Below, in pieces: positions 1-6,034 of a stretch of DNA of 12,070 nt. Source of the DNA: Oscillospiraceae bacterium. Lineage in GTDB: Bacteria > Bacillota > Clostridia > Oscillospirales > Ruminococcaceae. Location: NCBI GenBank assembly GCA_017416665.1, contig JAFQBO010000310.1, forward strand, positions 1 through 12,070. The letters are read 5' to 3'. The notes under the pieces were generated by a model. That model worked only from the letters and a program-made list of their open reading frames with translations. It did not search any database and was not told the DNA's origin. Every line of letters starts with the position of its first letter. Position 1 is the first letter of the stretch. Position numbers and translations under genes: made by a program.

Positions 1-388
1 AAAGATTTCTTCCTGCTTTTTTTATATAGGAATATAAAATCTGATTATTTTCCGTAAATAACAAATTACTGTAATCAGCATTTTTAAGCTCATACGGAGT
101 CAGTATTGTATGATTGTATATCTCTTTTTCATTCTGAACACATATTACATAATCGTCCCTTAATGACTTGAAAAAAGAAACCTTTTCCGGAGTTCCTACA
201 TCATCATTAAGTCTGTCGCTGAAAAGCTGATATTCGCTTGTAACAGCATAAATCTGCTGACAGGCTTTGTTTTCAGCTTCCGAATAAAGTGATTTGCGTT
301 GGCTTAGCCATATTATTGTATCGTTTACAGCAACAGCAGCCATAATAACAGCTGCTGTAATTGCCATGATTTTTGTTCTGAGCTTCAT
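1..388 (-). CDS. Sensor histidine kinase, N-terminal fragment (runs off window)
   Basis: The reading frame starts at the ATG complementary to 386-388 and stays open to the window edge, giving 129 codons. The N-terminus MKLRTKIMAITAAVIMAAVA is a short basic stretch followed by a hydrophobic membrane segment (about residues 7-27). A polar, probably extracytoplasmic segment follows (residues 30-129). No HAMP, H-box or ATPase region is in view, so the kinase call rests on context: it begins one base after the stop of an OmpR-type response regulator, the standard arrangement for a cognate sensor kinase. A GGAGG ribosome binding site lies inside the last codons of the regulator, so the two are probably translationally coupled. 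The signal it senses cannot be read from this fragment. Confidence 0.75.
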   Translation of the reverse strand, partial: MKLRTKIMAITAAVIMAAVAVNDTIIWLSQRKSLYSEAENKACQQIYAVTSEYQLFSDRLNDDVGTPEKVSFFKSLRDDYVICVQNEKEIYNHTILTPYELKNADYSNLLFTENNQILYSYIKKAGRNL

Positions 389-389
389 G

Positions 390-1049
390 TCAGTCCTCCA
401 GTCGGTAACCAATCTTCGGAACAGTTACAATTTCCTTATGAAGATTAAGCTTTTTTCTGAGTTGTCCTATATGAACATCAACCGTTCGGGTTTCTCCGAG
501 ATAGTTTGAACCCCACACCAATGACAATAGTTGTTCGCGGGAAACAGCAGTATTTTTATTTTGTGCAAGTACAACCAACAGGTCAAACTCTTTAAGCTTA
601 AGCAAAATTTCTTCTGTTCCACGTTTTACTCTGTGTTCCGACAGATTAATTTCAAGTCCACAGACATTTAAGATATCATCTGTACTTTTATTTCGCTCCA
701 TTACCTTTTCCATACGGACAAGAAGCTCCAGCACCTCAAAAGGCTTTACTATGTAATCCTCCGCACCTCCCTGCAAACCTGTGATTTTGGAATCAAGGTC
801 ATCCTTGGCAGTGAGGAAAATCACAGGTATACCGTAAGGTTTTATATCCTCAAAAACAGCAAAGCCGTCCTTTTTCGGAAGCATTATATCAAGAAGTGCT
901 ATCTGATAGTTATGGTCGGAGGCAAGTGACTGTGATGCCGCTTCTCCGTCATAAAATATCACTGGCTCCATTCCGGCAGCACGAAGATTCATTGCTATCA
1001 TTTTTGCAATTGCTTCTTCATCCTCCACAACCATAACTCTCTTTTTCAT
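390..1049 (-). CDS. OmpR/PhoB-family DNA-binding response regulator
   Basis: This 219-aa protein has the usual length for the family. The N-terminal receiver domain (about 1-115) shows the acidic pocket (VVEDEE, residues 7-12), the phosphoacceptor Asp54 in LLDIMLP, the switch Thr80 (FLTAKDD) and Lys102 in VKPF. The C-terminal winged helix (about 125-219) has the typical LKLKEFDLL, SREQLLSLVWG, RTVDVHIGQLRKKL and KIGYRLED motifs. The start has an AAGGAG site complementary to 1057-1062. It lies 15 bp after the lipoprotein gene and 1 bp before the kinase gene, so all three form one operon. It should be phosphorylated by the adjacent kinase and bind DNA as a dimer on direct repeats. A candidate site lies upstream of the operon at 2650-2666. 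Confidence 0.96.
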   Translation of the reverse strand: MKKRVMVVEDEEAIAKMIAMNLRAAGMEPVIFYDGEAASQSLASDHNYQIALLDIMLPKKDGFAVFEDIKPYGIPVIFLTAKDDLDSKITGLQGGAEDYIVKPFEVLELLVRMEKVMERNKSTDDILNVCGLEINLSEHRVKRGTEEILLKLKEFDLLVVLAQNKNTAVSREQLLSLVWGSNYLGETRTVDVHIGQLRKKLNLHKEIVTVPKIGYRLED

Positions 1050-1064
1050 TTTAATTCTCCTTAA

Positions 1065-2582
1065 TTAATATCCAAGCGATTCATCAATAACAGTACCGTC
1101 TATGGCATTTATACACATTTGAACACGGTAATAGCTTTCATCAGGCATATAATATGAAAGCTTATCCCTTCCATGAAATGCCCATACAGGAACTATAAGT
1201 CCGGTATCATAGTTGTCCTTTTCACTTATTCTCGAATAGCTGAGGGTTACTCTGTCAATATCTATTTCAGTAGAAACATCAGGTTCATCGTTTATGTTAT
1301 TAACAGCAATCATATTTTCAAATGTGTCTTTTACTTCATCAAAGCTTTTTATTGTTGTCTGTTCAACCAGAGTTTCTGTAATTTCAAGAGGACAATTCCA
1401 TCTGAAGCCTATTATACCTGAATCATCAATACGAAACTCTATCATTTCAGCCGACCAGGCTTGCTTTACATATTCATCACCTTCCCAGCCTTCATGATGC
1501 TTTTTACCGCTTGTCTGCATAAGCGGTACACCATTAATTTCACGGCAGTATTTCAAGATATAGCAGCTTCTGTAATAATCCTGATTTAACTTCATACTCT
1601 CATTATAAAGACCACCCTCTAAAAATGTAAAATCATTTACTCCGATTTCAGCAAGAAATTCCTCAGCCTTTTTCTGTGCATCTTCCAATGAAGATGATAC
1701 GATTTTATCAGAAACATTTCTTTGTGTGACATCACACATATCATAGCCATGTGTAATATAATTTTCAACCCCGTTAATATTCATGGGATTTTGCAGAATT
1801 GTTTCATTGACACCCACACCATCATACAGCAAACCACCAACTGTCGTATCAATTTCGACCATTGATGAATCAAAGTGAATTTTACTTCCGTAATCTGCAT
1901 TGTTCTGAACATAGAAAACAGATTTTTTATCCTCACCCATTGTAAACAAAGCTTCGCCATCAGGATTCAGGTCATACTGCCATCTCCAGTAATCATCTTC
2001 GGAATTTTCATTATATTTTTCCGAAACATTGATAAGCTTTGCATCAATTGGATTCATTTTCCCTTTATCTGGTACAGCATCATACTCTGCCTCAAGTTCA
2101 TTAATCCACATCTGATATTCTTCAACCATTTCCGAATCATCTTTATTTGCCTCTATACAGCGTTTTGCTTCCACCATATCCGCTTCTACATCTTTTTTTG
2201 TTCTTATTGTAGCAGCTACACCGTCACAAAGCTGTGTATCACCCAATAATGCCTTTCTTACCTTGTCAACTTCTTCCTGTGTAAACTCCTTTCGCTTAAC
2301 CTTGAAAACTGACAGCTTATCCGTCTGAGGAATATCAATCTTTGCGTCAGCCCTCACTTTTACATCCAGTTCCTTATTATAAAGTTCCGTCTGGTAGTTT
2401 TCATACTGCTGTAAATCAGTCATATCCGATTTGTTTTCAGCCGGCATCTTTGCTTCACTTATGATTTTATCCATATCATTGTGAGCCACAAGATTTTCAC
2501 ATTCCACATCACCGCATGCTGTACATAAAAGCAAGCTCATTGCTGTAAACAGCGTCATAATACCTTTAAACTTAATTGTCAT
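1065..2582 (-). CDS. Secreted putative lipoprotein, DUF6034-like, linked to a two-component system
   Basis: This 505-aa protein begins with a basic n-region and a hydrophobic stretch (MTIKFKGIMTLFTAMSLLLC) followed by TACGD. Cys23 is the probable lipidated residue, although position -3 is Cys rather than the usual Leu, so the lipobox is imperfect. The mature part is acidic and hydrophilic, with a helical charged segment around residues 95-175. Near the C-terminus it has GLIVPVWAFHG and INAIDGTVID, which resemble PepSY/YycI-like extracytoplasmic domains and the DUF6034 family as I remember it. That family assignment is not proven here. A strong AAAAGGAGG site (complement of 2591-2599) sets the start. 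As first gene of an operon with a response regulator and a kinase, it may be an accessory sensor or a product needed for cell-envelope signalling. Its biochemical role is unknown. Confidence 0.8.
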   Translation of the reverse strand: MTIKFKGIMTLFTAMSLLLCTACGDVECENLVAHNDMDKIISEAKMPAENKSDMTDLQQYENYQTELYNKELDVKVRADAKIDIPQTDKLSVFKVKRKEFTQEEVDKVRKALLGDTQLCDGVAATIRTKKDVEADMVEAKRCIEANKDDSEMVEEYQMWINELEAEYDAVPDKGKMNPIDAKLINVSEKYNENSEDDYWRWQYDLNPDGEALFTMGEDKKSVFYVQNNADYGSKIHFDSSMVEIDTTVGGLLYDGVGVNETILQNPMNINGVENYITHGYDMCDVTQRNVSDKIVSSSLEDAQKKAEEFLAEIGVNDFTFLEGGLYNESMKLNQDYYRSCYILKYCREINGVPLMQTSGKKHHEGWEGDEYVKQAWSAEMIEFRIDDSGIIGFRWNCPLEITETLVEQTTIKSFDEVKDTFENMIAVNNINDEPDVSTEIDIDRVTLSYSRISEKDNYDTGLIVPVWAFHGRDKLSYYMPDESYYRVQMCINAIDGTVIDESLGY

Positions 2583-2611
2583 ATCATTGACCTCCTTTTG
2601 TTGATATCAAT

Positions 2612-2666
2612 ATTATAACAGATACCAAATAATCGAGTATTCAGCAAAAGGTAAACAAATTGTAAA
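2612..2666 (-). promoter_or_regulatory. Candidate activator-dependent promoter of the lipoprotein/regulator/kinase operon
   Basis: Read on the minus strand, there is a perfect extended -10 box TGTTATAAT, with TATAAT complementary to 2612-2617. The -35 position (2635-2640, reading ATACTC) is poor. Upstream is an 11-bp-phased direct repeat, TTTACA-N5-TTTACC (complement of 2650-2666), placed at about -44 to -61. OmpR/PhoB-family regulators bind such direct repeats, for example the TTAACA-like boxes of PhoP. A weak -35 plus an upstream direct repeat fits activation by the operon's own regulator. This is inferred from sequence only. Confidence 0.5.
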
Positions 2667-2735
2667 TTATACGGATTTTTTCTTTCTTTATAATAGCATA
2701 TTTATATAATTTTTTCAATAAAAAATCGAAATTAC

Positions 2736-2845
2736 TTAGTGTAAGTCCGATTGGATTTATTACGTGTAAGGTTATTCCACTGCCGTGTCGCTTTATTGAC
2801 AGCCTACGACCTTCGGGTTATGAGCCATATGGTTGTTTACACTAA
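2736..2845. other. Putative attachment / integrase-binding region
   Basis: A perfect 9-bp inverted repeat, TTAGTGTAA (2736-2744) and TTACACTAA (2837-2845), frames about 92 bp. GTGTAAG occurs twice in direct orientation (2739-2745 and 2764-2770) and its complement lies in the right arm. Between them is a 24-nt tRNA-Met-like stretch (2803-2826). Short repeated arm sites around a tRNA-derived core, directly upstream of a tyrosine recombinase gene, are what an att site of an integrative element looks like. No matching second copy of the core is visible in the window, so the crossover site is not proven. Confidence 0.45.
2803..2826 (-). other. tRNA-Met-like fragment (anticodon loop to variable loop)
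   Basis: On the minus strand this reads GGCTCATAACCC followed by GAAGGTCGTAGG. That resembles the anticodon loop (CAT anticodon in CTCATAA), the 3' half of the anticodon stem and the variable region of clostridial elongator tRNA-Met. The flanks do not continue as tRNA: the 5' side cannot form the anticodon stem and there is no T-arm. It is therefore not a functional tRNA but a fragment, probably an attachment core or a remnant. The likeness to tRNA-Met is from memory of the family. Confidence 0.45.
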
Positions 2846-2849
2846 CATA

Positions 2850-2878
2850 TTTTCAAGTCTTCAGATTTATGATATATT
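2850..2878 (+). promoter_or_regulatory. Candidate promoter of the recombinase gene
   Basis: TTTTCA (2850-2855) and TATATT (2873-2878) are separated by exactly 17 bp, about 54 bp before the TTG start of the recombinase. The -35 box matches the consensus at 4 of 6 positions and the -10 at 5 of 6. The adjacent arm-like repeats could let the integrase repress its own promoter. Confidence 0.4.
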
Positions 2879-2931
2879 AAGATTATGTCTGAAAAATGAC
2901 ATTTGAAAATTAATGAAAAGAGGTAAACAAC

Positions 2932-3913
2932 TTGGAAGACATAACATTAGAACAGTGGCTCAACAAATGGTTAGAATTATATGCCAAACCTACTGTTCGA
3001 CAAACAACATTAGTTTCTTACTACGGCTACATCAACAATCACATTTGTCCTAAAATAGGTCATTTGAAATTAAGCGAATTAAAAACTGAAGCATTACAGA
3101 TTTTTTTTAATGAAAAAGCTATTGGAGAAAGATGTGACGGTAAAAATGGTGGATTATCTCCTAAAACATTAAGAAACATACGAATGATGTTGCATGCTGC
3201 ATTAAAAAAAGCATAATGAGTTTGACTTGATAAGCAAAAATTATGTAGAATTTGTAAATTTACCAACAGTGCAATTACATGAAATGCGTGTATTATCAAA
3301 TGAGGAACAGAAATTATTGTTGGCAAAACTTAAAAGAAGCACATGCAAATATAAGCTTGCTGTATATATTGCTTTAACAACCGGTATACGTCTTGGTGAG
3401 GTCTGCGGACTGAAATGGGAAAATATTGATTTTGATGCTAATCAGATTAAAATTCGTCAGACGGTTGGCAGAACAAGCACACTTGATGAAAAAGCTGTTT
3501 CAAAAACATATATTTATGAATCTTATCCCAAAACTAATTCGTCAGTCAGAAATATTCCTGTTAATGATAACTTTATTGAAAAATTAAATGAATGGAAATC
3601 CATTTGTAACAATTTATATTGTTCAAATGGATTTATTTTTTGCTCACCAGAAAATCCTTTAAAGCCGGTAGAACCTAAAACTATACAGAAAACATTTGAG
3701 AAAATTATTAAAAATGCAGGCATTAAAAAAGCAAATTTTCATGCTTTACGTCATACTTTTGCAACGAAAGCCTTAGAAAGTGGCATTGATATGAAAACTC
3801 TTTCACTCTTACTTGGTCACGCTGATATATCTACAACAATGAACAGATATGTTCATGTTCTTGATAAAAAACGACGTGATGCAATGAATATAATTTTATC
3901 AGAATTTGAATAA
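2932..3913 (+). pseudogene. Tyrosine recombinase (integrase), split by a one-base frameshift
   Basis: Two consecutive frames together encode one site-specific recombinase. The first (2932-3216, TTG start with AAAAGAGGT upstream) gives 94 residues of the SAM-like core-binding domain (MEDITLEQWLNKWLELYAK to LHAALKKA). The second, open from 3206 with its first TTG at 3227, ends at 3913 and gives the catalytic domain. In numbering from 3227 this shows Arg55 (TTGIRLGEV), Lys102 (PKTNSSVR), His172-x-x-Arg175 (HALRHTF), His198 (LLGH) and the nucleophile Tyr208 (NRYVHV), so the full active set is present. Removing one A from the A7 run at 3204-3210 joins the frames as ALKK-HNEFDLISKN, the continuity expected for the family. 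The joined length of about 325 aa lacks the extra N-terminal arm-binding domain of Tn916 Int. It may be inactivated, rescued by slippage, or a sequencing error. No excisionase gene is visible next to it. Confidence 0.88.
3204..3210 (+). other. A7 homopolymer at the integrase frame break
   Basis: Seven consecutive A residues lie just before the premature TAA TGA of the first frame. Reading six A residues restores a continuous recombinase. Runs of this kind are common indel sites, and some insertion sequences use them for transcript slippage, so the position of the break is itself informative. Confidence 0.7.
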
Positions 3914-3923
3914 AAAAATTTTT

Positions 3924-3955
3924 AGCGACTTGAAAAATCTCAAGTCGCTTTTTTT
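3924..3955 (+). terminator. Rho-independent terminator after the integrase
   Basis: A perfect 10-bp stem, AGCGACTTGA (3924-3933) with TCAAGTCGCT (3940-3949), has a 6-nt AAAATC loop and runs straight into a run of seven T residues. It starts 11 bp after the recombinase stop codon. It isolates the recombinase from the replication genes downstream. Confidence 0.93.
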
Positions 3956-4008
3956 ATGCATTTTTGTAATTTGAAAATCAATAATGAGTCAATAGAAAGG
4001 ATTTTCAT

Positions 4009-4317
4009 ATGGCTATAATCAAAATCAAAAAAGCTCCTGCCAAAGATTTGGTATTGGAAGCAGTTGTAAAAGAAATGATTTTTGTTAAAAAAATGTCTTT
4101 AGGTGCATTAGGAATTTATATGCAGATGATAAAAGTTCCTGAATACGATTACCTGACATTCAATCAGATATGCGGTTTCAATGAAGTTGATCCTCCGACA
4201 GAAATTAGAAAAATCCTTGATGAACTTCTTGAACATGGTTTTATTATTCATCCGGATAAATCCAACAAAATTTATGCAGTAAACAAGCCTGTGTTAATTA
4301 ACTGTTTAACCAAATGA
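4009..4317 (+). CDS. Small winged-helix-like protein of the replication module
   Basis: The protein is 102 aa, with ATG start and AGAAAGGA at 3994-4001. After a basic N-terminus (MAIIKIKKAPAK), the segment MSLGALGIYMQMIKVPEYDY, then LTFNQICGF, then IRKILDELLEHGFI reads as the helix - strand - recognition helix - wing pattern of winged-helix proteins found in plasmid and phage replication initiators (compare KAKGVYAYL-type motifs). The C-terminal part (HPDKSNKIYAVNKP) would form the wing. It is first in a tight three-gene set ending with a Rep-like protein, so a DNA-binding role in replication or its control is likely. The family is not identified with certainty, and no clear promoter is visible between the upstream terminator and this gene. 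Confidence 0.75.
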   Translation: MAIIKIKKAPAKDLVLEAVVKEMIFVKKMSLGALGIYMQMIKVPEYDYLTFNQICGFNEVDPPTEIRKILDELLEHGFIIHPDKSNKIYAVNKPVLINCLTK

Positions 4318-4330
4318 AAGGAGATATATC

Positions 4331-4675
4331 ATGACACGAGAAAGTTTAAATGAGTTTGTAAAATTGCTGAACCAGGATGCAATTCTCATCCCCAAAAAAA
4401 TCTTAAAAAACGATGATGTTTATGACGAAACAAAAATCATGTTTTCAGTAATTCTTACAGAAAACAGAGATTTCATAAATTCACAAAATATATTTCCGTT
4501 ATCAGAACTAATCAAAACATACGAAGATGTGTCAGTATCAAGAATCATGTATGAATGTTTTTGTGCTGAACCTAAAGCAACGCTCATCAAGAAAGAAATG
4601 ATTGAACTTTCCTGGCAGTTAGAAGATATTCTTGATATTCCAACAGAGATGAGATATGGAGGGAACAATGAGTAA
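4331..4675 (+). CDS. Hypothetical protein in the replication operon
   Basis: I do not recognise this 114-aa protein. It starts at an ATG preceded by AAAGGAG (4317-4323), which overlaps the stop of the gene before it, so co-translation is likely. The sequence is mixed charged and mostly helical, with no membrane segment, signal peptide or cysteine motif that suggests a function. The C-terminal ELSWQLEDILDIPTEM looks amphipathic and could be an interaction surface. Its last 8 bases overlap the start of the Rep-like gene (ATGAGTAA at 4668-4675), so it is probably made in a fixed ratio with Rep and may act in replication or copy-number control. Confidence 0.7.
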   Translation: MTRESLNEFVKLLNQDAILIPKKILKNDDVYDETKIMFSVILTENRDFINSQNIFPLSELIKTYEDVSVSRIMYECFCAEPKATLIKKEMIELSWQLEDILDIPTEMRYGGNNE

Positions 4676-5828
4676 TAATTTTCTTGCAAATTTTTATCAA
4701 CAGTTAAATCCTGATAATACCATGTCGTTCAATCGTCTGCTCGCTCACGCAGTCGGTGTAACTGAAACAATAATTTTTTACACACTTATCGGTAAGTATT
4801 ATTATTATTCCAACAATCAGATGGTTGAAGAAGATGGATGGTTCTATGTTACAGTTCCGGATTTACATGAATCAACATCATTTAATGAAAAAGCTCAAAG
4901 AAAAGCTATAAAACACTTGGCAGACCTTGGATTTATTCAAGCAACTGTAAAAGGACTTCCACCAAAAAGATATTTTAAAATAAACAATAACTTAGATTTG
5001 TTACAAGAATATTTGGTTAAAGGAAAAGAAATATGTGATGATATAAAAATCAAAGCACTGGAAGATAATGCAAAAAAAGCTGAAGCTGTACGTGAAAAGA
5101 AAGCAAAAGAATCCTTAAAAAGCACCGCAAACGACGTAGAACTCCAATTCCTCCAAATTGGCGGAATTGATTCCGCCAAAACAGCAGAATTAATTCCGCC
5201 AAATGGGCAGAATCTATTCCTCCAAAATGGCAGAATTAATTCCTGCGAAACGGCGGACAAATCTAAATCTAATAAATCTAAATCTAATAAATCTATATTA
5301 TATCAATCATATCAATCTAATTTAAGTAATAAAGAATATATGTCAAATTCCGATATACTTGAAAGTTCTAACAAAAAGATTGATATGATTGATGAGATTG
5401 ATAAAAACAAATCTGAAAATATGTTTGAAAACAGAGAGCATATCAGTACGGACAGCATAAAGGCTCAGCTGAACTACGACACGCTCATCAGTGAACACTC
5501 TGACAAGACAAAGCATATTGACAGCCTTGTCAATCTTGTAGCGGATGTTATGAAAACAAAACTGTCGCATATTCGCATAGCCAGAGAAAGCTATCCCCGT
5601 TCTGACGTAGTTGAACGCTTTAAGCTTTTGACGGACAAGCATGTTCTGTATGTCATTGAGGGTCTGCAAAACACAAAGCCTAAACCACGCAATGTGAAAA
5701 GCTATCTGCTGACGGCTTTGTACAACGCTCCTATGACCTACGAAAGCTACATAGCTTCAAAACCCCAAGAAAAAGAATACTCCTTCGACATAAACAGATA
5801 CAAAGAATTGGTAAACCGCTTTGATTGA
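4668..5828 (+). CDS. Replication initiator-like protein (winged helix N-terminus, DUF6017-like C-terminus)
   Basis: The protein is 386 aa. An ATG at 4656 is also in frame, but GGAGGG at 4658-4663 sits 4 bp before the ATG at 4668, so 4668 is preferred; this overlaps the previous gene by 8 bp. Residues 20-105 form a DnaD/RepA-type winged helix (LLAHAVGVTETIIFYTLIGK, later NEKAQRKAIKHLADLGFI). Residues 125-155 are a lysine-rich helical linker. Residues 158-210 are low-complexity and encoded by the iteron and AT-rich repeats. Residues 262-362 (SIKAQLNYDTLI, RIARESYPRSDVVERFKLL, RNVKSYLLTALYNAP) match the DUF6017 domain that I recall from replication proteins of Tn1549-like conjugative elements. 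It probably binds the origin inside its own gene and recruits host replication proteins. The 3' third is visibly richer in G+C than the 5' part, which hints at a mosaic gene. Confidence 0.85.
   Translation: MSNNFLANFYQQLNPDNTMSFNRLLAHAVGVTETIIFYTLIGKYYYYSNNQMVEEDGWFYVTVPDLHESTSFNEKAQRKAIKHLADLGFIQATVKGLPPKRYFKINNNLDLLQEYLVKGKEICDDIKIKALEDNAKKAEAVREKKAKESLKSTANDVELQFLQIGGIDSAKTAELIPPNGQNLFLQNGRINSCETADKSKSNKSKSNKSILYQSYQSNLSNKEYMSNSDILESSNKKIDMIDEIDKNKSENMFENREHISTDSIKAQLNYDTLISEHSDKTKHIDSLVNLVADVMKTKLSHIRIARESYPRSDVVERFKLLTDKHVLYVIEGLQNTKPKPRNVKSYLLTALYNAPMTYESYIASKPQEKEYSFDINRYKELVNRFD
5142..5256 (+). repeat. Five tandem 23-bp iteron-like repeats inside the rep gene
   Basis: Units lie at 5142-5164, 5165-5187, 5188-5210, 5211-5233 and 5234-5256, with no spacers. 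The shared pattern is AATTnATTCC, then g/t, CCAAA, three variable bases, and GCAG or GCGG. Junctions between units make GGCGGAATTGATTCCGCC-like palindromes. The 23-bp period is out of phase with codons, so the protein does not repeat (QFLQIGGIDS, KTAELIPPNG, QNLFLQNGRI all differ). Selection therefore acts on the DNA. Rep-binding iterons inside the rep gene are established for RepA_N-type plasmids. Confidence 0.85.
5259..5345 (+). repeat. AT-rich 15-bp repeats, probable DNA unwinding element
   Basis: Two exact copies of a 15-bp unit (AAATCTAAATCTAAT at 5259-5273 and 5274-5288) and a partial third (from 5289) follow the iterons after 2 bp. A further AT-rich stretch with ATATCAATC-type repeats runs to about 5345. 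Origins typically place an AT-rich melting region beside the iterons, and this fits. At protein level it encodes only a Lys/Ser/Asn linker. Confidence 0.6.
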
Positions 5829-5870
5829 TGAAATTACAGGATTATTTTTTCAACAGCGTCCCAGAACGTC

Positions 5871-5893
5871 AAAAACGGCTTTTTTAGCGTTTT
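5871..5893 (+). terminator. Weak hairpin terminator candidate after rep
   Basis: AAAAC pairs with GTTTT and, across a bulged G, GCT pairs with AGC around a T-rich loop. It is followed by AATTTTC rather than a clean U-run. It could attenuate transcription leaving the rep gene, but the stem is AT-rich and weak. Confidence 0.25.
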
Positions 5894-5925
5894 AATTTTC
5901 AGGTGGTAAAGTTTTATCAAAAATT

Positions 5926-5970
5926 CACCGGAAGTCGGTTAGAGAGCCGTACAGTAGCTCTCAGAGGGTG
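5926..5970 (+). ncRNA. Possible branched RNA element
   Basis: Three perfect short stems are visible: ACCG/CGGT (5927-5930 with 5936-5939), GAGAGC/GCTCTC (5942-5947 with 5957-5962) and an enclosing CACC/GGTG (5926-5929 with 5967-5970). The enclosing stem shares bases with the first hairpin, so they are alternatives. A third partner GGTG lies at 5902-5905. It does not match any riboswitch consensus I know. Confidence 0.3.
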
Positions 5971-5999
5971 TTTGCAGATATTTTTAAATTAAATTGGCA

Positions 6000-6015
6000 T
6001 CTTGAAAACTGAATA
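6000..6015 (+). promoter_or_regulatory. boxA-like antitermination motif candidate
   Basis: TCTTGAAAACTGAATA closely resembles the CTTTGAAAACT boxA-type sequence found in Bacillus-type rRNA operons. Placed ahead of a gene of about 6 kb or more and probably a long operon, it could recruit NusB/NusE to prevent early termination. Inference from similarity only. Confidence 0.35.
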
Positions 6016-6034
6016 CATGGCTAAAAAATGCTTT

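Noticed and set aside
1875..2249. 124-codon plus-strand frame within the lipoprotein gene
   Set aside because: It lies opposite a well-supported gene with signal peptide and strong ribosome binding site; its Phe/Ile-rich product is typical of antisense to acidic, Lys/Asp-rich coding.
2803..2826. Complete tRNA-Met gene
   Set aside because: Flanking sequence gives no acceptor stem, D-arm or T-arm, and the 5' half of the anticodon stem does not pair.
4937..5260. 107-codon minus-strand frame over the iterons
   Set aside because: It is antisense to the Rep-like gene, has no ribosome binding site, and its repeated FWRN/GGIN-like words come from the 23-bp repeats.
5903..5992. 29-codon GTG frame between rep and the adhesin
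   Set aside because: No ribosome binding site precedes it and it overlaps the hairpin cluster; the short product cannot be supported.
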